The notes: generated by a model not told the origin, from the sequence alone. A DNA stretch of 64,000 nucleotides from an uncultured Dorea sp. (GCA_910584265.1 CAJTZE010000010.1:6855-70854), one strand, 5' to 3'. Shown: positions 34,455 through 44,087, counted from the first letter of the stretch. Translations and numbers: made by a program.

Positions 34455-34547
34455 GATCCAAAACCCACTTAACTTTTATAGATTCTTTCTGTACTGCTGT
34501 AATCCGTCCGCAAAACGCGAAAAAGCGTCAGTCCGCAGCTATACCGT

Positions 34548-34862
34548 CTACGAACTGATGCGCATAATCTCATTATAAGCTTCCAAAGCCTTGGACCTGA
34601 GCGCCACAAGCATATCTACTGCAAGCTGCGCTTCTGATGCCGCAATCGTAACCGAATGCGGATTCTCTGTCTGCCCCGTTGCCAATAGATACTGTTCTTT
34701 AGCCAGAGTATCATCCGTCGTCTTCACATCGTTAATCGCATTCTCAAAAATCCCCTTAAAAGATGATATCACATCCTGTACCGCAGTCTCAGCTTCCGAC
34801 TTCGCGGCCGTCCCGCCCACAGGATCCATCAGTTGTATCGGGGTAATAAACATCTCCGCCAT
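34548..34862 (-). CDS. fliE: Flagellar MS-ring-rod junction protein FliE
   Basis: A 104-residue protein with the family C-terminus: NPHSVTIAASEAQLAVDMLV then RSKALEAYNEIMRISS. FliE joins the MS ring to the rod and is the first export substrate. It directly follows flgB here (36 bases), without flgC in between. Confidence 0.92.
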   Translation of the reverse strand: MAEMFITPIQLMDPVGGTAAKSEAETAVQDVISSFKGIFENAINDVKTTDDTLAKEQYLLATGQTENPHSVTIAASEAQLAVDMLVALRSKALEAYNEIMRISS

Positions 34863-34898
34863 AATTATGCTTCCGTCCTTTCCGTGAACTCAGTATGA

Positions 34899-35291
34899 TT
34901 ACTGTCCTTTGATCGCAGTCTGAAGTCTCTTGACATCTGCATTCGCACTATATGTAAGATAATAATAGTGAAGCCATGTACGCGTCATCTCCGTATTCTC
35001 AACCTCTGCATTCACGTTATTCTCATCTACTCTTGCCGAATCATCCCTGCTGGTCACCGTATAATCCGCACCGGAGATTGCATTGCGCATGCTTGTGCCG
35101 CCCGTTCCGCCGGCCGTCTGAAGCTTCTTTCTAAATGCTTCCTCAAAGCTGACCTGCTTCCTCTTATATCCCGGTGTGTCTACATTTGCAAGGTTATCGG
35201 AAATCGCCTCCTGCTTCACCCAAAGCATATCCATCGCCTTCTGGGCCAGAGTTATCGTATTTCCAAATAGTGAAACTGAATTTCCCAGCAT
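34899..35291 (-). CDS. flgB: Flagellar proximal rod protein FlgB
   Basis: A 130-residue rod protein with EAISDNLANVDTPGYKRKQV near the N-terminus and the C-terminal helix ADVKRLQTAIKGQ. It is the first gene of the 29-gene fla/che operon; a SigA-like promoter lies 90-120 bases upstream, and AAGAAGGAAG serves as ribosome site. Confidence 0.92.
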   Translation of the reverse strand: MLGNSVSLFGNTITLAQKAMDMLWVKQEAISDNLANVDTPGYKRKQVSFEEAFRKKLQTAGGTGGTSMRNAISGADYTVTSRDDSARVDENNVNAEVENTEMTRTWLHYYYLTYSANADVKRLQTAIKGQ

Positions 35292-35379
35292 CGTAACGTC
35301 ACTTCCTTCTTATTTATATTGTGCAACCACTCTTTACAATTGTTTATTTTTCAATACTTATAAATCCGCATCATCTTCT

Positions 35380-35408
35380 ATAATACAACTAATCCACCAC
35401 AAATTCAA
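35380..35408 (-). promoter_or_regulatory. SigA-type promoter of the flgB (fla/che) operon
   Basis: Minus strand: -35 TTGAAT (35408-35403), 17-base spacer, -10 TATTAT (35385-35380). It sits in the 183-base gap between the lytic transglycosylase gene and flgB, giving an untranslated leader of about 80 bases. Box and spacing quality make it the best candidate start point of the early flagellar operon. Confidence 0.65.
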
Positions 35409-35474
35409 GGTTTTTGACGCCATTTACAGTATTTTCTATAAGTATGCCTTGATTCATTTTATTTTTCTACATTA

Positions 35475-36245
35475 TTATAATAAAGACTCTTCTTCCTCTT
35501 TCTCTCCTGCAAGAGATGCCGACAGATCGTTCATCTGATCCTGCAGCTGCAGCTGCATCCTGCCCAGCAGATACTGCGAGGCAAGTTCCGTAATCTCCAT
35601 AGCATCAGAGACTTCTGCTATGCCGGCGGTATCTGTCTCCTCTTCATACGCCTGTCCCCGTACCGCCTGTTCTGCAGACAGATCATCTGCCATATATTCC
35701 TTAATTCTCTTAATATAATTCCGGGTCTCTGAAAATGGAGGAACCCCGCCGTACTTAGCAACGTTTCCGCTCCCCGCATTATATGCCGCAAGCGCCAGTT
35801 CTATGTCCCCATTATACTGATTCAGCTTCTCAGCTATATATTTGGCGCCGCCCATAATATTGCTCCTTGCATCAAAAGGATCCTCTACGCCGAGCGACCT
35901 GGCCGTCGCCGGCATCAGCTGCATCACGCCCTGCGCTCCTGCCGGCGACACCGCCTTCGCATTATAATTTGATTCTGCCTTGGCAACCGCTTTCAAAAGC
36001 GCCTGCGGCACCCCATAAGTCTGCGCCGCCTCTGCAAAAATCGAATCCATGCTCTCTGGAACTCCAAGTCTCTGGGATGTATTCTTGAATGTCTCCGCAA
36101 AGCTTAAGCCTGACGTCGTCCGGGTTCCGGAAACCCGACCAGCCTGATCACCCTGTCCGCCACAGCCCGCCGCGGACTGTATCTGGTATAAAAGACTGTT
36201 CATATAACCATATAAGTTAGAATATGTAACATTATTATTTGCCAT
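35475..36245 (-). CDS. Lytic transglycosylase (SLT domain) without signal peptide, next to flgB
   Basis: A 256-residue protein with an SLT domain at about 65-190: catalytic E91 in AVAKAESNYN, then GAQGVMQLMPATA (103-115) and AAYNAGSGNV (153-162). It would cleave peptidoglycan to let the rod through. There is no signal peptide or membrane helix; the N-terminal ~60 residues are polar and Gly/Ser-rich, so export by the flagellar type III route is a plausible inference, as for FlgJ. The C-terminal ~60 residues are acidic. It lies upstream of flgB with its own promoter-like element. Confidence 0.85.
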   Translation of the reverse strand: MANNNVTYSNLYGYMNSLLYQIQSAAGCGGQGDQAGRVSGTRTTSGLSFAETFKNTSQRLGVPESMDSIFAEAAQTYGVPQALLKAVAKAESNYNAKAVSPAGAQGVMQLMPATARSLGVEDPFDARSNIMGGAKYIAEKLNQYNGDIELALAAYNAGSGNVAKYGGVPPFSETRNYIKRIKEYMADDLSAEQAVRGQAYEEETDTAGIAEVSDAMEITELASQYLLGRMQLQLQDQMNDLSASLAGEKEEEESLL

Positions 36246-36636
36246 AGCTTCTCTCCTGTCGCTTATATCTGTTATCTATTTATAAGTACTCTGTACAAAG
36301 ATTATGCCTGTATCCTGCGGCCAGCCCGGCGCAGGACGGCATATCAGTATTATTATGCCATTTCATCATAGTAAAGACAAGAATTTTTTAATAAAATTGT
36401 GAAAAATATGCTTGAAATCCAGAAGATATCGGCATTCCATGTAAAATCTCCCAGTTTATAAATAAATTCTAATAGATTATGCTGAAATATAGCTGAAACC
36501 AAAGAAGAAATTTGTCATAAAATCATAATTCAGGCAAATCAGATATTTACATTCTGATTATTCAGGTATAAAATATACTTACTGCTGTATGTTTTTGCAT
36601 ATTATAATATAATAGGGGATTGAGGAGGTATTTATC
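36246..36636. other. 391-base divergent intergenic region
   Basis: It separates the minus-strand lytic transglycosylase from the plus-strand chemoreceptor and has no gene that I can support. It contains a SigA-like promoter for the minus strand (36352-36380), a hairpin CCTGCG...CGCAGG (36314-36335), and a GCCGATAT on the minus strand (36433-36426) that matches a SigD -10 but has no well-spaced -35. On the plus side a TATAAT occurs near the chemoreceptor start. Confidence 0.6.
36352..36380 (-). promoter_or_regulatory. SigA-type promoter of the lytic transglycosylase gene
   Basis: Minus strand: TTGTCT (36380-36375), 17-base spacer, CATAAT (36357-36352); four and five of six consensus bases. 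The expected leader of about 100 bases contains the 6-base-arm hairpin at 36314-36335. Confidence 0.55.
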
Positions 36637-38541
36637 GTGTTAAAAAACCTAAAAGTGAGAAGTAAGCTTTTCTTCTCATACTGCATCATATTACTGTTCT
36701 ATATTATTGCTGTCATTGCTGCCCTTATCGGGCTGCGGAGCGTATTTGGAGGGCTGGAGAACTTTTACCGGGTTCCTTATCCCATGGTTCAATCCGCACT
36801 GGAGGCGCAGTCAGCCACCAAGTCTATTCAGGCAGATGTATACCGCGCCAGCTTAGCCGGTACAGATTCGGAAGTTCAATCCATCCTAAGCGGAATTGAA
36901 CAGACTTCTGCCACACTTATGAGTGCACTTGATACGCTGGAGAATACATACGAAGGCGATGAAGCACTGCTTCAGGAAGTTCTCTCTGCGTCCGAGCACA
37001 CGCGGGATATGCGGGCACAGGCTATTGAATACATTTCAAACCATGACCTTGAGAATGCCTATACAATTATGAACGGCGATTATGCAGCCGCTACTACCAG
37101 ACTCCAGACTGCCATCGAGCGGGTAAGCGATGCCGCACAGGAAAAGGCAGACAGTTACTACGCTTCCGGCACAAAAACAAGACAGATTTGTACCGTCGCA
37201 CTGTTTGCATTGGCGGCTGTCAGCATCCTTCTGACGCTGTTTATTGCTATTAAGATCATACAAAACCTTACTCATCCTATTGCCGAGATTGAAGACGCTG
37301 TCAAGGCAATGGCAAAAGGTGACATGCATTCGGAGGTTACCTATCAGTCCAAAGACGAATTGGGTGTTCTGGCCGAGAATCTGCGCTTTGTGCTAAAGAC
37401 TCTGGCTGAATACATCAGCCATATCTGCAGCAGAATGGATTCTCTTGCCAGTGGAGATCTGACTGTCAGCATGGATATGGATTACCTCGGAGAATTTGAA
37501 TCCATCAAGCATTCCGGTAATAAGATCATCACCTCGCTGAATGATACGCTTGGACAGATTGAGAATTCTTCTTCATTGGTTGCCAACGGCTCCGAACAGG
37601 TATCCAGCGGTGCTCAGGCGCTCAGCCAGGGTACAACCGAGCAGGCAAGCTCCGTAGAAGAGCTGGCCGCCACCTTAAGCGAGCTTTCCGACCAGGTTAA
37701 CAAGACGGCACAAAATTCTCGTGATGTCAACAACTTAATTACCGAGACAGCCGGAGAAGTAGATAACAGCAATCATATGATGGAGTCCATGATGACCGCC
37801 ATGACCAAGATCAACAGCTGCTCCAGCGAAATCGAGAAGATCATCAAGACCATTGAAGATATTGCATTCCAGACCAATATCCTTGCACTGAATGCCGCAG
37901 TTGAGGCCGCCCGTGCCGGAGAGGCCGGCAAGGGCTTTGCAGTCGTTGCCGATGAGGTAAGAAGCCTTGCTTCCAAGAGTGCTGAGGCCGCTAAGGAGAC
38001 TACGGCGCTGATCAGCAACTCCCTTGCAGCAGTAACAGAGGGTAATAACATTGCTTCCGAGACACAGAAGTCTCTGCTGAAGGTTGTATCAAGCTCTCAG
38101 AGTATCGCTTCTAATATGCAGCTGATCACCGAAGCTTCCGACAGACAGGCAGAAGGCATCCAGCAGATTACGATAGGTATCGACCAGATTTCTTCCGTTA
38201 TCCAGACCAACTCTGCAACTGCAGAGGAAAGCGCCGCGGCCAGCGAGGAATTATCCAGCCAGGCAAATCTGCTTCGGACTCTGGTAAACCGCTTCCAGTT
38301 AAAGGGCATTGCATCTTCGATGTTCTCAACACCGGACCCGGTAGATACCGCACCGGAATACACCGCAGATTCAGGTATGACCGGAGAGCTTGATACCTCC
38401 TATATACCGGTATCACAGACAGAATCAGCGCCGGAGCCGGTTCAGGATTATACTCCAGTGCCGGAACGCACACCGCGGAGCAGTGCACCTGCTGCCGCAC
38501 CGGCAACCGTACCGTTTAAGAACAATATGGATAAGTATTAA
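36637..38541 (+). CDS. Methyl-accepting chemotaxis protein, 4-helix sensor type
   Basis: A 634-residue receptor: TM1 about 12-33, helical outer domain 34-180 (4HB type), TM2 about 183-205, HAMP about 206-258, signalling domain about 310-555 with the tip EDIAFQTNILALNAAVEAAR and alternating Glu/Gln methylation helices. The last ~75 residues form a Pro/Glu/Ser-rich tail. It starts with GTG after GAGGAGG. Ligand unknown. It is monocistronic, ends in a strong terminator, and is divergent from the lytic transglycosylase gene. Confidence 0.9.
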   Translation: MLKNLKVRSKLFFSYCIILLFYIIAVIAALIGLRSVFGGLENFYRVPYPMVQSALEAQSATKSIQADVYRASLAGTDSEVQSILSGIEQTSATLMSALDTLENTYEGDEALLQEVLSASEHTRDMRAQAIEYISNHDLENAYTIMNGDYAAATTRLQTAIERVSDAAQEKADSYYASGTKTRQICTVALFALAAVSILLTLFIAIKIIQNLTHPIAEIEDAVKAMAKGDMHSEVTYQSKDELGVLAENLRFVLKTLAEYISHICSRMDSLASGDLTVSMDMDYLGEFESIKHSGNKIITSLNDTLGQIENSSSLVANGSEQVSSGAQALSQGTTEQASSVEELAATLSELSDQVNKTAQNSRDVNNLITETAGEVDNSNHMMESMMTAMTKINSCSSEIEKIIKTIEDIAFQTNILALNAAVEAARAGEAGKGFAVVADEVRSLASKSAEAAKETTALISNSLAAVTEGNNIASETQKSLLKVVSSSQSIASNMQLITEASDRQAEGIQQITIGIDQISSVIQTNSATAEESAAASEELSSQANLLRTLVNRFQLKGIASSMFSTPDPVDTAPEYTADSGMTGELDTSYIPVSQTESAPEPVQDYTPVPERTPRSSAPAAAPATVPFKNNMDKY

Positions 38542-38545
38542 AAAT

Positions 38546-38596
38546 AATGCAATAAGCACATCCCAATCATATGATCAGGGATGTGCTTATTGCATT
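38546..38596. terminator. Bidirectional terminator with 19-base perfect stem
   Basis: Arms 38546-38564 and 38578-38596 are perfect complements with a 13-base loop. On the minus strand ATTTTTAA follows; on the plus strand a weaker T-rich stretch follows. It lies between the converging chemoreceptor gene and the sulfate/glycan operon. Confidence 0.85.
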
Positions 38597-38637
38597 CATA
38601 GAGTCTCTTTATTTTACTTTTCCGGTTCCTGAAGCTT

Positions 38638-39363
38638 TCATAGCCGCCATATCCTTGCCGTGTCGATAAATTCCTTCACAAAATCTGACTCAGGTCTCTC
38701 ACAAATTTCCTTCGGAGTTCCAATCTGCTCTACCTTCCCACAATTTGTAACAATTATCAGATCCGCTAATTCCAAGGCTTCCTCCTGATCATGTGTAACA
38801 AATATACTGGTAATTCCTACTCTTTCTATCATTCCTTTGAGCCATGTCCGAAGTTCCCGCCGTACTTTTGCATCAATTGCCGCAAAAGGTTCGTCCAACA
38901 GTAACAACTGTGGATTCGGTGCCAGCGCCCTGGCAAATGCCACTCTTTGCCGCTGGCCTCCAGAAAGCTGATGCGGGTATCGTTTTCCCAGATCCTGCAT
39001 ACCAATCAACTCCAGAAGTTCTTCAACCCGTCTTTTGATTGTACGCTTATCTTGCTTTTGTACTTCCAGTCCAAAAGCAATATTATCTGCTACTGTCATA
39101 TAACGAAACAATGCGTAATTTTGAAATACAAACCCAATTCCCCGCCTGCTCCCCGGAAGTTGATTTACTCTTCTTCCATTTATCATAATGTCTCCGGAAT
39201 CCGGCTCATCAAGACCTGCTATCATTCTTAAGATTGTTGTTTTTCCGCTTCCGCTCGGTCCCAGCAGCGCCGCAAGCTGTCCTTTTTCTACGCCAAAGCT
39301 TACATTGCTGGATGCCTGAAATCCATCAAATTTTTTATTGATTTGTTTCATCTCTACATACAC
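38638..39363 (-). CDS. cysA: Sulfate ABC transporter ATPase CysA, short form
   Basis: A 241-residue ABC ATPase with Walker A GPSGSGKTT (35-43), LSGGQRQRVAFARALA, Walker B LLLLDEPFAAID and SIFVTHDQEEALELAD, the pattern of sulfate/molybdate-type importers. It powers uptake through CysT/CysW. I choose GTG 39363, 9 bases after GGAGG. At about 240 residues it lacks the C-terminal regulatory TOBE-like domain of many CysA proteins (~350). It is the last gene of the operon. Confidence 0.88.
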   Translation of the reverse strand: MYVEMKQINKKFDGFQASSNVSFGVEKGQLAALLGPSGSGKTTILRMIAGLDEPDSGDIMINGRRVNQLPGSRRGIGFVFQNYALFRYMTVADNIAFGLEVQKQDKRTIKRRVEELLELIGMQDLGKRYPHQLSGGQRQRVAFARALAPNPQLLLLDEPFAAIDAKVRRELRTWLKGMIERVGITSIFVTHDQEEALELADLIIVTNCGKVEQIGTPKEICERPESDFVKEFIDTARIWRL

Positions 39364-39395
39364 GGCTGTTTCCCTCCACAAATCTGCTTATCGTC

Positions 39396-40280
39396 CTATT
39401 TTCTTTTCCTTTCTACAAAGCTTTTCACAATTAAGATCAGGACTGCCAAAATAACAAGTATGGACGATACTGAAAAAGCTGCTGTTGTGTTAAATTCATT
39501 GTAAAGAATCTCCACCTGCAGCGGAAGCGTATTCGTCTTTCCACGCAGATGCCCGGAAATTACAGACACTGCGCCAAATTCTCCCATTGCCCTGGCAGTA
39601 CATAATACCATGCCATATAATAATGCCCACTTAATATGCGGAAAAGTAATTTTACGGAAAATTGTAAACCCGCCGGCTCCCATCAACGCCGCCGCTTCTT
39701 CCTCATCTTTCCCCGCGGCATTCATCACCGGAAACAGCTCTCGGAAGACAAAGGGCAGAGTAACAAAAATAGTTCCAAGAAGAACTCCCGGCACCGCAAA
39801 TACAATCTTGATATGATTCGCTTTTAGAAAACCGCCCATCCAGCCAATATTTCCGAATGTCAGTATAAATACCAGTCCGGCAATAACCGGTGAAATTGAG
39901 AAAGGAAGGTCTATCAGCGATGCCAAAAGCTGTCTTCCACGAAAATTGTATTTTGACAGCAGGAACGATGCAAAAATACCAAACACAGTATTGGTGGTTA
40001 CTGCTGTCACTGCCGCCAGAAGAGTAAGCTTGAGCGCTTTAACCGTATACTCATCCAGCACATTTTCTTTGTAAACCCTCCAGCCCTCTTTCAAAGCATT
40101 TGCCGCCACCACCATCAGGGGCAGAAATAGCATAATGAAAAGAAACAGCACACTAACGCCTATTAAAAAATATTTCACTGTACAGCTGCCCTCATTGCGG
40201 CGGGGCTCTATAACCTTTTGAAGAGAATGGATTCCATCCCCTTCCATATCCTGTTCATATGTTCTCTTTACATTTTTCAC
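39396..40280 (-). CDS. cysW: Sulfate ABC transporter permease CysW
   Basis: A 294-residue protein with about six membrane helices and the permease loop EEEAAALMGAGGFTIFRKIT. The C-terminal ARAMGEFGAVSVISGHLRGK is typical of CysW, with a cytoplasmic N-terminal extension of ~35 residues. It pairs with CysT as the membrane channel. Gaps to neighbours are 44 and 32 bases. Confidence 0.9.
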   Translation of the reverse strand: MKNVKRTYEQDMEGDGIHSLQKVIEPRRNEGSCTVKYFLIGVSVLFLFIMLFLPLMVVAANALKEGWRVYKENVLDEYTVKALKLTLLAAVTAVTTNTVFGIFASFLLSKYNFRGRQLLASLIDLPFSISPVIAGLVFILTFGNIGWMGGFLKANHIKIVFAVPGVLLGTIFVTLPFVFRELFPVMNAAGKDEEEAAALMGAGGFTIFRKITFPHIKWALLYGMVLCTARAMGEFGAVSVISGHLRGKTNTLPLQVEILYNEFNTTAAFSVSSILVILAVLILIVKSFVERKRK

Positions 40281-40324
40281 GATGGCCTTCTCCTTCTTTC
40301 ATATTTCAGCAGTACAAAATACTT

Positions 40325-41176
40325 TTATGATTTATAAAATCTCTGCATATAAATTTGAATCGAATTGATTGCCAGCATTAATAAAAAAGACAAAATCAGC
40401 AAAACCAGTGCTATTGCGGCCGCATCTGCATATTTGTACTGTTCCAGCTTCATCATGATCAAGAGTGGGGCAATCTGTGTTTTATATGGAATATTTCCTG
40501 CAATAAATACCACGCTTCCATATTCTCCTATCCCTCTGGCAAATGCGAGTCCAAAGCCAGCCAGAAGCGCCGGAAACACTTCCGGCAGAATTACCCGGAA
40601 AAAAATATATATTCTGCCAGCCCCAAGCATAACAGCCGCCTCTTCATACTGTCTGTCCAGCTTTTCCAGCACAGGCTGAACTGCCCGGACTACAAATGGT
40701 ATTCCTACAAAAACCATAGCAATTGTAATGCCGATACGGGTATAGGCAATCTTAATTCCCATTTTAGCGGCTAATCCGCCGATCCATCCCTGGTCGGAAT
40801 ACAGATACGTCAGAGATATGCCTGCTACCGAAGTGGGTAAGGCAAATGGAAGTTCAATCAGACCGTCCATCAGCCGTTTGCCAGGAAATTCATAGCGGAC
40901 CAAAACCCATGCAAGGAGCATTCCAAATACCGCATTGATCATCGCGGCAAGAAAAGCGCAGGAAAGGCTGACAGCATAGCCAGAAACTGCCTGACGGGAT
41001 GTAACGATCTCCCGGAACTCCCAAAAACTGAGGGCATCTACGCTCAAAAACAAAGATGCCAGCGGTACCAGTACAAAACAGCCAAGCATACCCAGTGTTA
41101 CAAACATAGAAATCCCAAATCCCGGAATCACCTTAATGCCTCTATTGTTTTTCACTTTTACAATCTGCTGTTCCAT
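40325..41176 (-). CDS. cysT: Sulfate ABC transporter permease CysT (CysU)
   Basis: A 283-residue permease with six membrane helices, ELPFALPTSVAGISLTYLYS and the coupling loop YEEAAVMLGAGRIYIFFRVI, then GFGLAFARGIGEYGSVVFIA. These are hallmarks of CysT/CysU. It heads the two-permease unit after the binding protein gene (29 bases). Confidence 0.9.
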   Translation of the reverse strand: MEQQIVKVKNNRGIKVIPGFGISMFVTLGMLGCFVLVPLASLFLSVDALSFWEFREIVTSRQAVSGYAVSLSCAFLAAMINAVFGMLLAWVLVRYEFPGKRLMDGLIELPFALPTSVAGISLTYLYSDQGWIGGLAAKMGIKIAYTRIGITIAMVFVGIPFVVRAVQPVLEKLDRQYEEAAVMLGAGRIYIFFRVILPEVFPALLAGFGLAFARGIGEYGSVVFIAGNIPYKTQIAPLLIMMKLEQYKYADAAAIALVLLILSFLLMLAINSIQIYMQRFYKS

Positions 41177-41205
41177 AACTGTAATAACCCTTTCCCATCC
41201 TGCTC

Positions 41206-42231
41206 TTACTCTGTATAAATCTGGTCAAAAACTGCGCCGTCGCTGAAGTAGGTTTCAAATGCTTCATCCCATCCGCCAAAATCATTAATCGTAACCAAAT
41301 CCATCTCTAAGTTAAACTGTTCTGAGAACTCCTGCAGAATCCCGCCTTTTGATGGACGGTAATAATTTTCTCCTGCCAGACGCTGCGCCTCATCACTGTA
41401 CAGATATTCCAGATAAGCTTCTGCCGTTTCTGTAGTCCCATGTTCTTCCGCATTTTGATCAACTACAGCTACGGATGGCTCAGCCAGTATGCTGATACTT
41501 GGAGTTACGATTTCATACTGCTCCGGGTACTCTTCCATTGCAAGATAGGCTTCGTTCTCCCATGCGATCAGTACATCTCCTTGTCCATTCTCCACGAATG
41601 TATTTGTTGCGCCCCTGGCTCCGGAATCAAGAACCAGTACATTCTCATACATTTTTTTCATGTATTCTTTTGTTTCTTCCTCCTTCTCTTCATCGTGCTC
41701 CTGCCAATAGGCCCACGCCGCGAGAAAATTCCAGCAGGCGCCGCCGGATGTCTTAGGATTTGGCGTAATAACATCCACTTCCTTTTTTACTAAATCATCC
41801 CAATCCCTGATATTCTTTTCATTTCCCTTCCGTACTAAAAACACAATCGTTGATGTATAAGGTGAACTATTGCTCTCATATTCTTCCATCCAGTTTTCAT
41901 GAATCAGCCCTGTCTTTTCAATTGCCGTGACATCATGGGCGAGTGCAAGTGTTACCACATCCGCTTCATTCCCCTCAATTACAGAGCGCGCCTGAGAACC
42001 GGATCCCCCATGAGACTGGGTAACCGTTATCTCCTGTCCGGTCTGTTCTTTCCAATACTTACAGAACAATTCGTTATATTCCGCATAAAATTCTCTGGTG
42101 GGATCATAAGATACATTTAACAGCTCCATCGTTTCTTTGCCGCTGGATGCAGAATCTCCATTACAGCCCGTTCCACAAACTGCTATTCCCATTACCAGAG
42201 CAGAGATATATACCGCTTTTCTCTTTCTCAT
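41206..42231 (-). CDS. sbp: Sulfate-binding lipoprotein (Sbp/CysP family)
   Basis: A 341-residue solute-binding protein with a lipoprotein signal peptide: basic MRKRK, hydrophobic core, CGTGC with lipidated C23. The mature part has NVSYDPTREFYAEYNELFCK, QSHGGSGSQARSVIEG and VVTLALAHDV, which match the anion-binding loops of sulfate-binding proteins. It would catch sulfate at the outer face for CysTWA. The start ATG 42231 has TTGGAGG upstream. It lies 37 bases after cysNC. Confidence 0.9.
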   Translation of the reverse strand: MRKRKAVYISALVMGIAVCGTGCNGDSASSGKETMELLNVSYDPTREFYAEYNELFCKYWKEQTGQEITVTQSHGGSGSQARSVIEGNEADVVTLALAHDVTAIEKTGLIHENWMEEYESNSSPYTSTIVFLVRKGNEKNIRDWDDLVKKEVDVITPNPKTSGGACWNFLAAWAYWQEHDEEKEEETKEYMKKMYENVLVLDSGARGATNTFVENGQGDVLIAWENEAYLAMEEYPEQYEIVTPSISILAEPSVAVVDQNAEEHGTTETAEAYLEYLYSDEAQRLAGENYYRPSKGGILQEFSEQFNLEMDLVTINDFGGWDEAFETYFSDGAVFDQIYTE

Positions 42232-42268
42232 GACTTTCCTCCAATTCATCTATTTCTTATTTTCTTTC

Positions 42269-44086
42269 CTATAAACCAGCCCTTTGTATAATCAGCTCCA
42301 CTATTTCTTCTACCGAATTTCTCTCTGTAAAAACTGTCAATTCCGGATTTTCCGGAATTTCATAGGGACTGTCCACACCTGTAAAATTAGGCAGTTTGCC
42401 AAGTCTTGCTTTTTTATAGAGTCCTTTTACATCCCGTTGTTCACATTCTTCCAGAGACGTATCCACATACACTTCAAAGAAAACGCCGCCGATAATAGCC
42501 CTGGCATTTTTTCGATCGCTTGAAAATGGAGAAATTGCCGCCGCCAATACAATTAATCCGGCATCGTTCATCAGTTTCGCTGTTTCTGCAATACGCCTGA
42601 TATTTTCTACACGATCCCTCTCCGAAAATCCAAGATCACGGTTCAAACCCATTCTCACATTGTCTCCATCCAGAAGCATGGTATGCCTGCCCATGGAAAC
42701 CAATGCTTTTTCAAGTGCATTCGCAATGGTTGATTTCCCTGCTCCTGAAAGCCCGGTAAACCAAATAGTACAGGGCTTTTGATTCAGCCCTCCGGCCCTG
42801 ATTTCTCTTGTGACATCCAGATTCTGCCAGGTCAGATTATCCGACCGCCTGAGCGGATGACAGATTGTGCCGCATGCCGATGTCATGTCTGTAACCCGGT
42901 TAATCAGAATAAAACGCCCTAATTCCGGACAATTTTCAAACGAATTCAGAACTACTTTTTCAGAAAGACTGATGTCACAGTTCAAGATATCATTTTTACG
43001 GCCGTATTTTGGCGGAATCCTGTCGCCCGTATTCACATCTGTACGGTAATGGAGTTTAAGAACCGTTGCCGGAACAACCTTTGTTCCCAGCTTCATCAGG
43101 TAATTTCTTCCTTCTACAAGTTCTGTATCATCCATCCAGAGAAGATTCGCCCGAAACAGCCGACAGACCGGAAAATGATCTTCCTTTACCAGAACACAGC
43201 CCCGGGAAATATCAGTCTCTCTGTCCAAAACAACCGTTACCGCCTGTCCAGCCGTCACTTCCCCGGTTTCTCTGCCGGCCGCCAGAAGCTTATTCACTTT
43301 TGCCGTCTCATGGCTTGGCAGGATAAATACAGTATCCCCGGTTTGAAGGCTTCCTCCTGCCGCCTGCCCTTGAAACCCCCGGAATTCCGCATGTGGACGG
43401 CTCACCCTCTGTATCGGCATAACAAAAGTACTGTCTGCTTTTTTTCCGGAGACATCAATATCCTCCAGATATGCCAAAAGAGGTTTCCCTTGATACCATG
43501 GCGTTTTAAGAGAAACCTCTGTAATATTATCACCCTCCACAGCCGATACCGGCATGATGGCCCGGCTGTCAGAAGTAAATTCCAGCATTAGTTTTTCTAT
43601 ATCATATGCAATCGCCCTGAATACCTTTTCCTGATAGCCTGCCAGATCCATCTTGTTGACAGCAAATACAAAATGGCGGATTCCCATCAGAGCGCAGATA
43701 CGAACATGCCGGCGCGTCTGCGACAGCAGACCCTTGGAAGCATCCACAAGGATTACCGCCAGATCCGCAAAAGATGCTCCTACCGCCATGTTACGCGTAT
43801 ATTCCTCATGTCCTGGTGTATCCGCTACGATAAAACTTCTTTTCTCTGTATTAAAATATCGATATGCCGCATCAATTGTAATTCCCTGCTCCCTTTCTGC
43901 CATTAATCCGTCTAAGAGCAGAGAATAATCAACTTTTCCGCCCCGGCTGCCCACACGGCTGTCCAGAATCAGAGAATTTTTCTGATCTGCATAAATCAGT
44001 TTTGCATCGTAAAGCATATGACCGATTAATGTAGACTTTCCATCATCTACACTGCCGCAGGTAATAAATTTTAACAAACCGCTCAT
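42269..44086 (-). CDS. cysNC: Sulfate adenylyltransferase subunit 1 / APS kinase fusion (CysNC)
   Basis: A 605-residue fusion. The N-terminal EF-Tu-like GTPase (P-loop GSVDDGKST 11-19, DTPGHEEYTRN, NKMDL) drives ATP sulfurylase with CysD. The C-terminal ~170 residues are APS kinase: P-loop GLSGAGKST, LLDGDNVRMGLNRDLGFS and AISPFSSDR. Together they make APS and then PAPS. The start ATG 44086 is one base after the cysD stop and has GGGAGGGG upstream. Similar fusions (NodQ type) serve sulfation pathways in other bacteria. Confidence 0.93.
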   Translation of the reverse strand: MSGLLKFITCGSVDDGKSTLIGHMLYDAKLIYADQKNSLILDSRVGSRGGKVDYSLLLDGLMAEREQGITIDAAYRYFNTEKRSFIVADTPGHEEYTRNMAVGASFADLAVILVDASKGLLSQTRRHVRICALMGIRHFVFAVNKMDLAGYQEKVFRAIAYDIEKLMLEFTSDSRAIMPVSAVEGDNITEVSLKTPWYQGKPLLAYLEDIDVSGKKADSTFVMPIQRVSRPHAEFRGFQGQAAGGSLQTGDTVFILPSHETAKVNKLLAAGRETGEVTAGQAVTVVLDRETDISRGCVLVKEDHFPVCRLFRANLLWMDDTELVEGRNYLMKLGTKVVPATVLKLHYRTDVNTGDRIPPKYGRKNDILNCDISLSEKVVLNSFENCPELGRFILINRVTDMTSACGTICHPLRRSDNLTWQNLDVTREIRAGGLNQKPCTIWFTGLSGAGKSTIANALEKALVSMGRHTMLLDGDNVRMGLNRDLGFSERDRVENIRRIAETAKLMNDAGLIVLAAAISPFSSDRKNARAIIGGVFFEVYVDTSLEECEQRDVKGLYKKARLGKLPNFTGVDSPYEIPENPELTVFTERNSVEEIVELIIQRAGL

Positions 44087-44087
44087 C

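Noticed and set aside
36246..36636. c-di-GMP riboswitch before the chemoreceptor or transglycosylase gene
   Set aside because: None of the GEMM core motifs was recognised; only simple hairpins and promoter-like boxes.
43049..43591. Plus-strand frame of 180 codons inside cysNC
   Set aside because: Lies antisense to a strong enzyme gene with conserved motifs and has none of its own.
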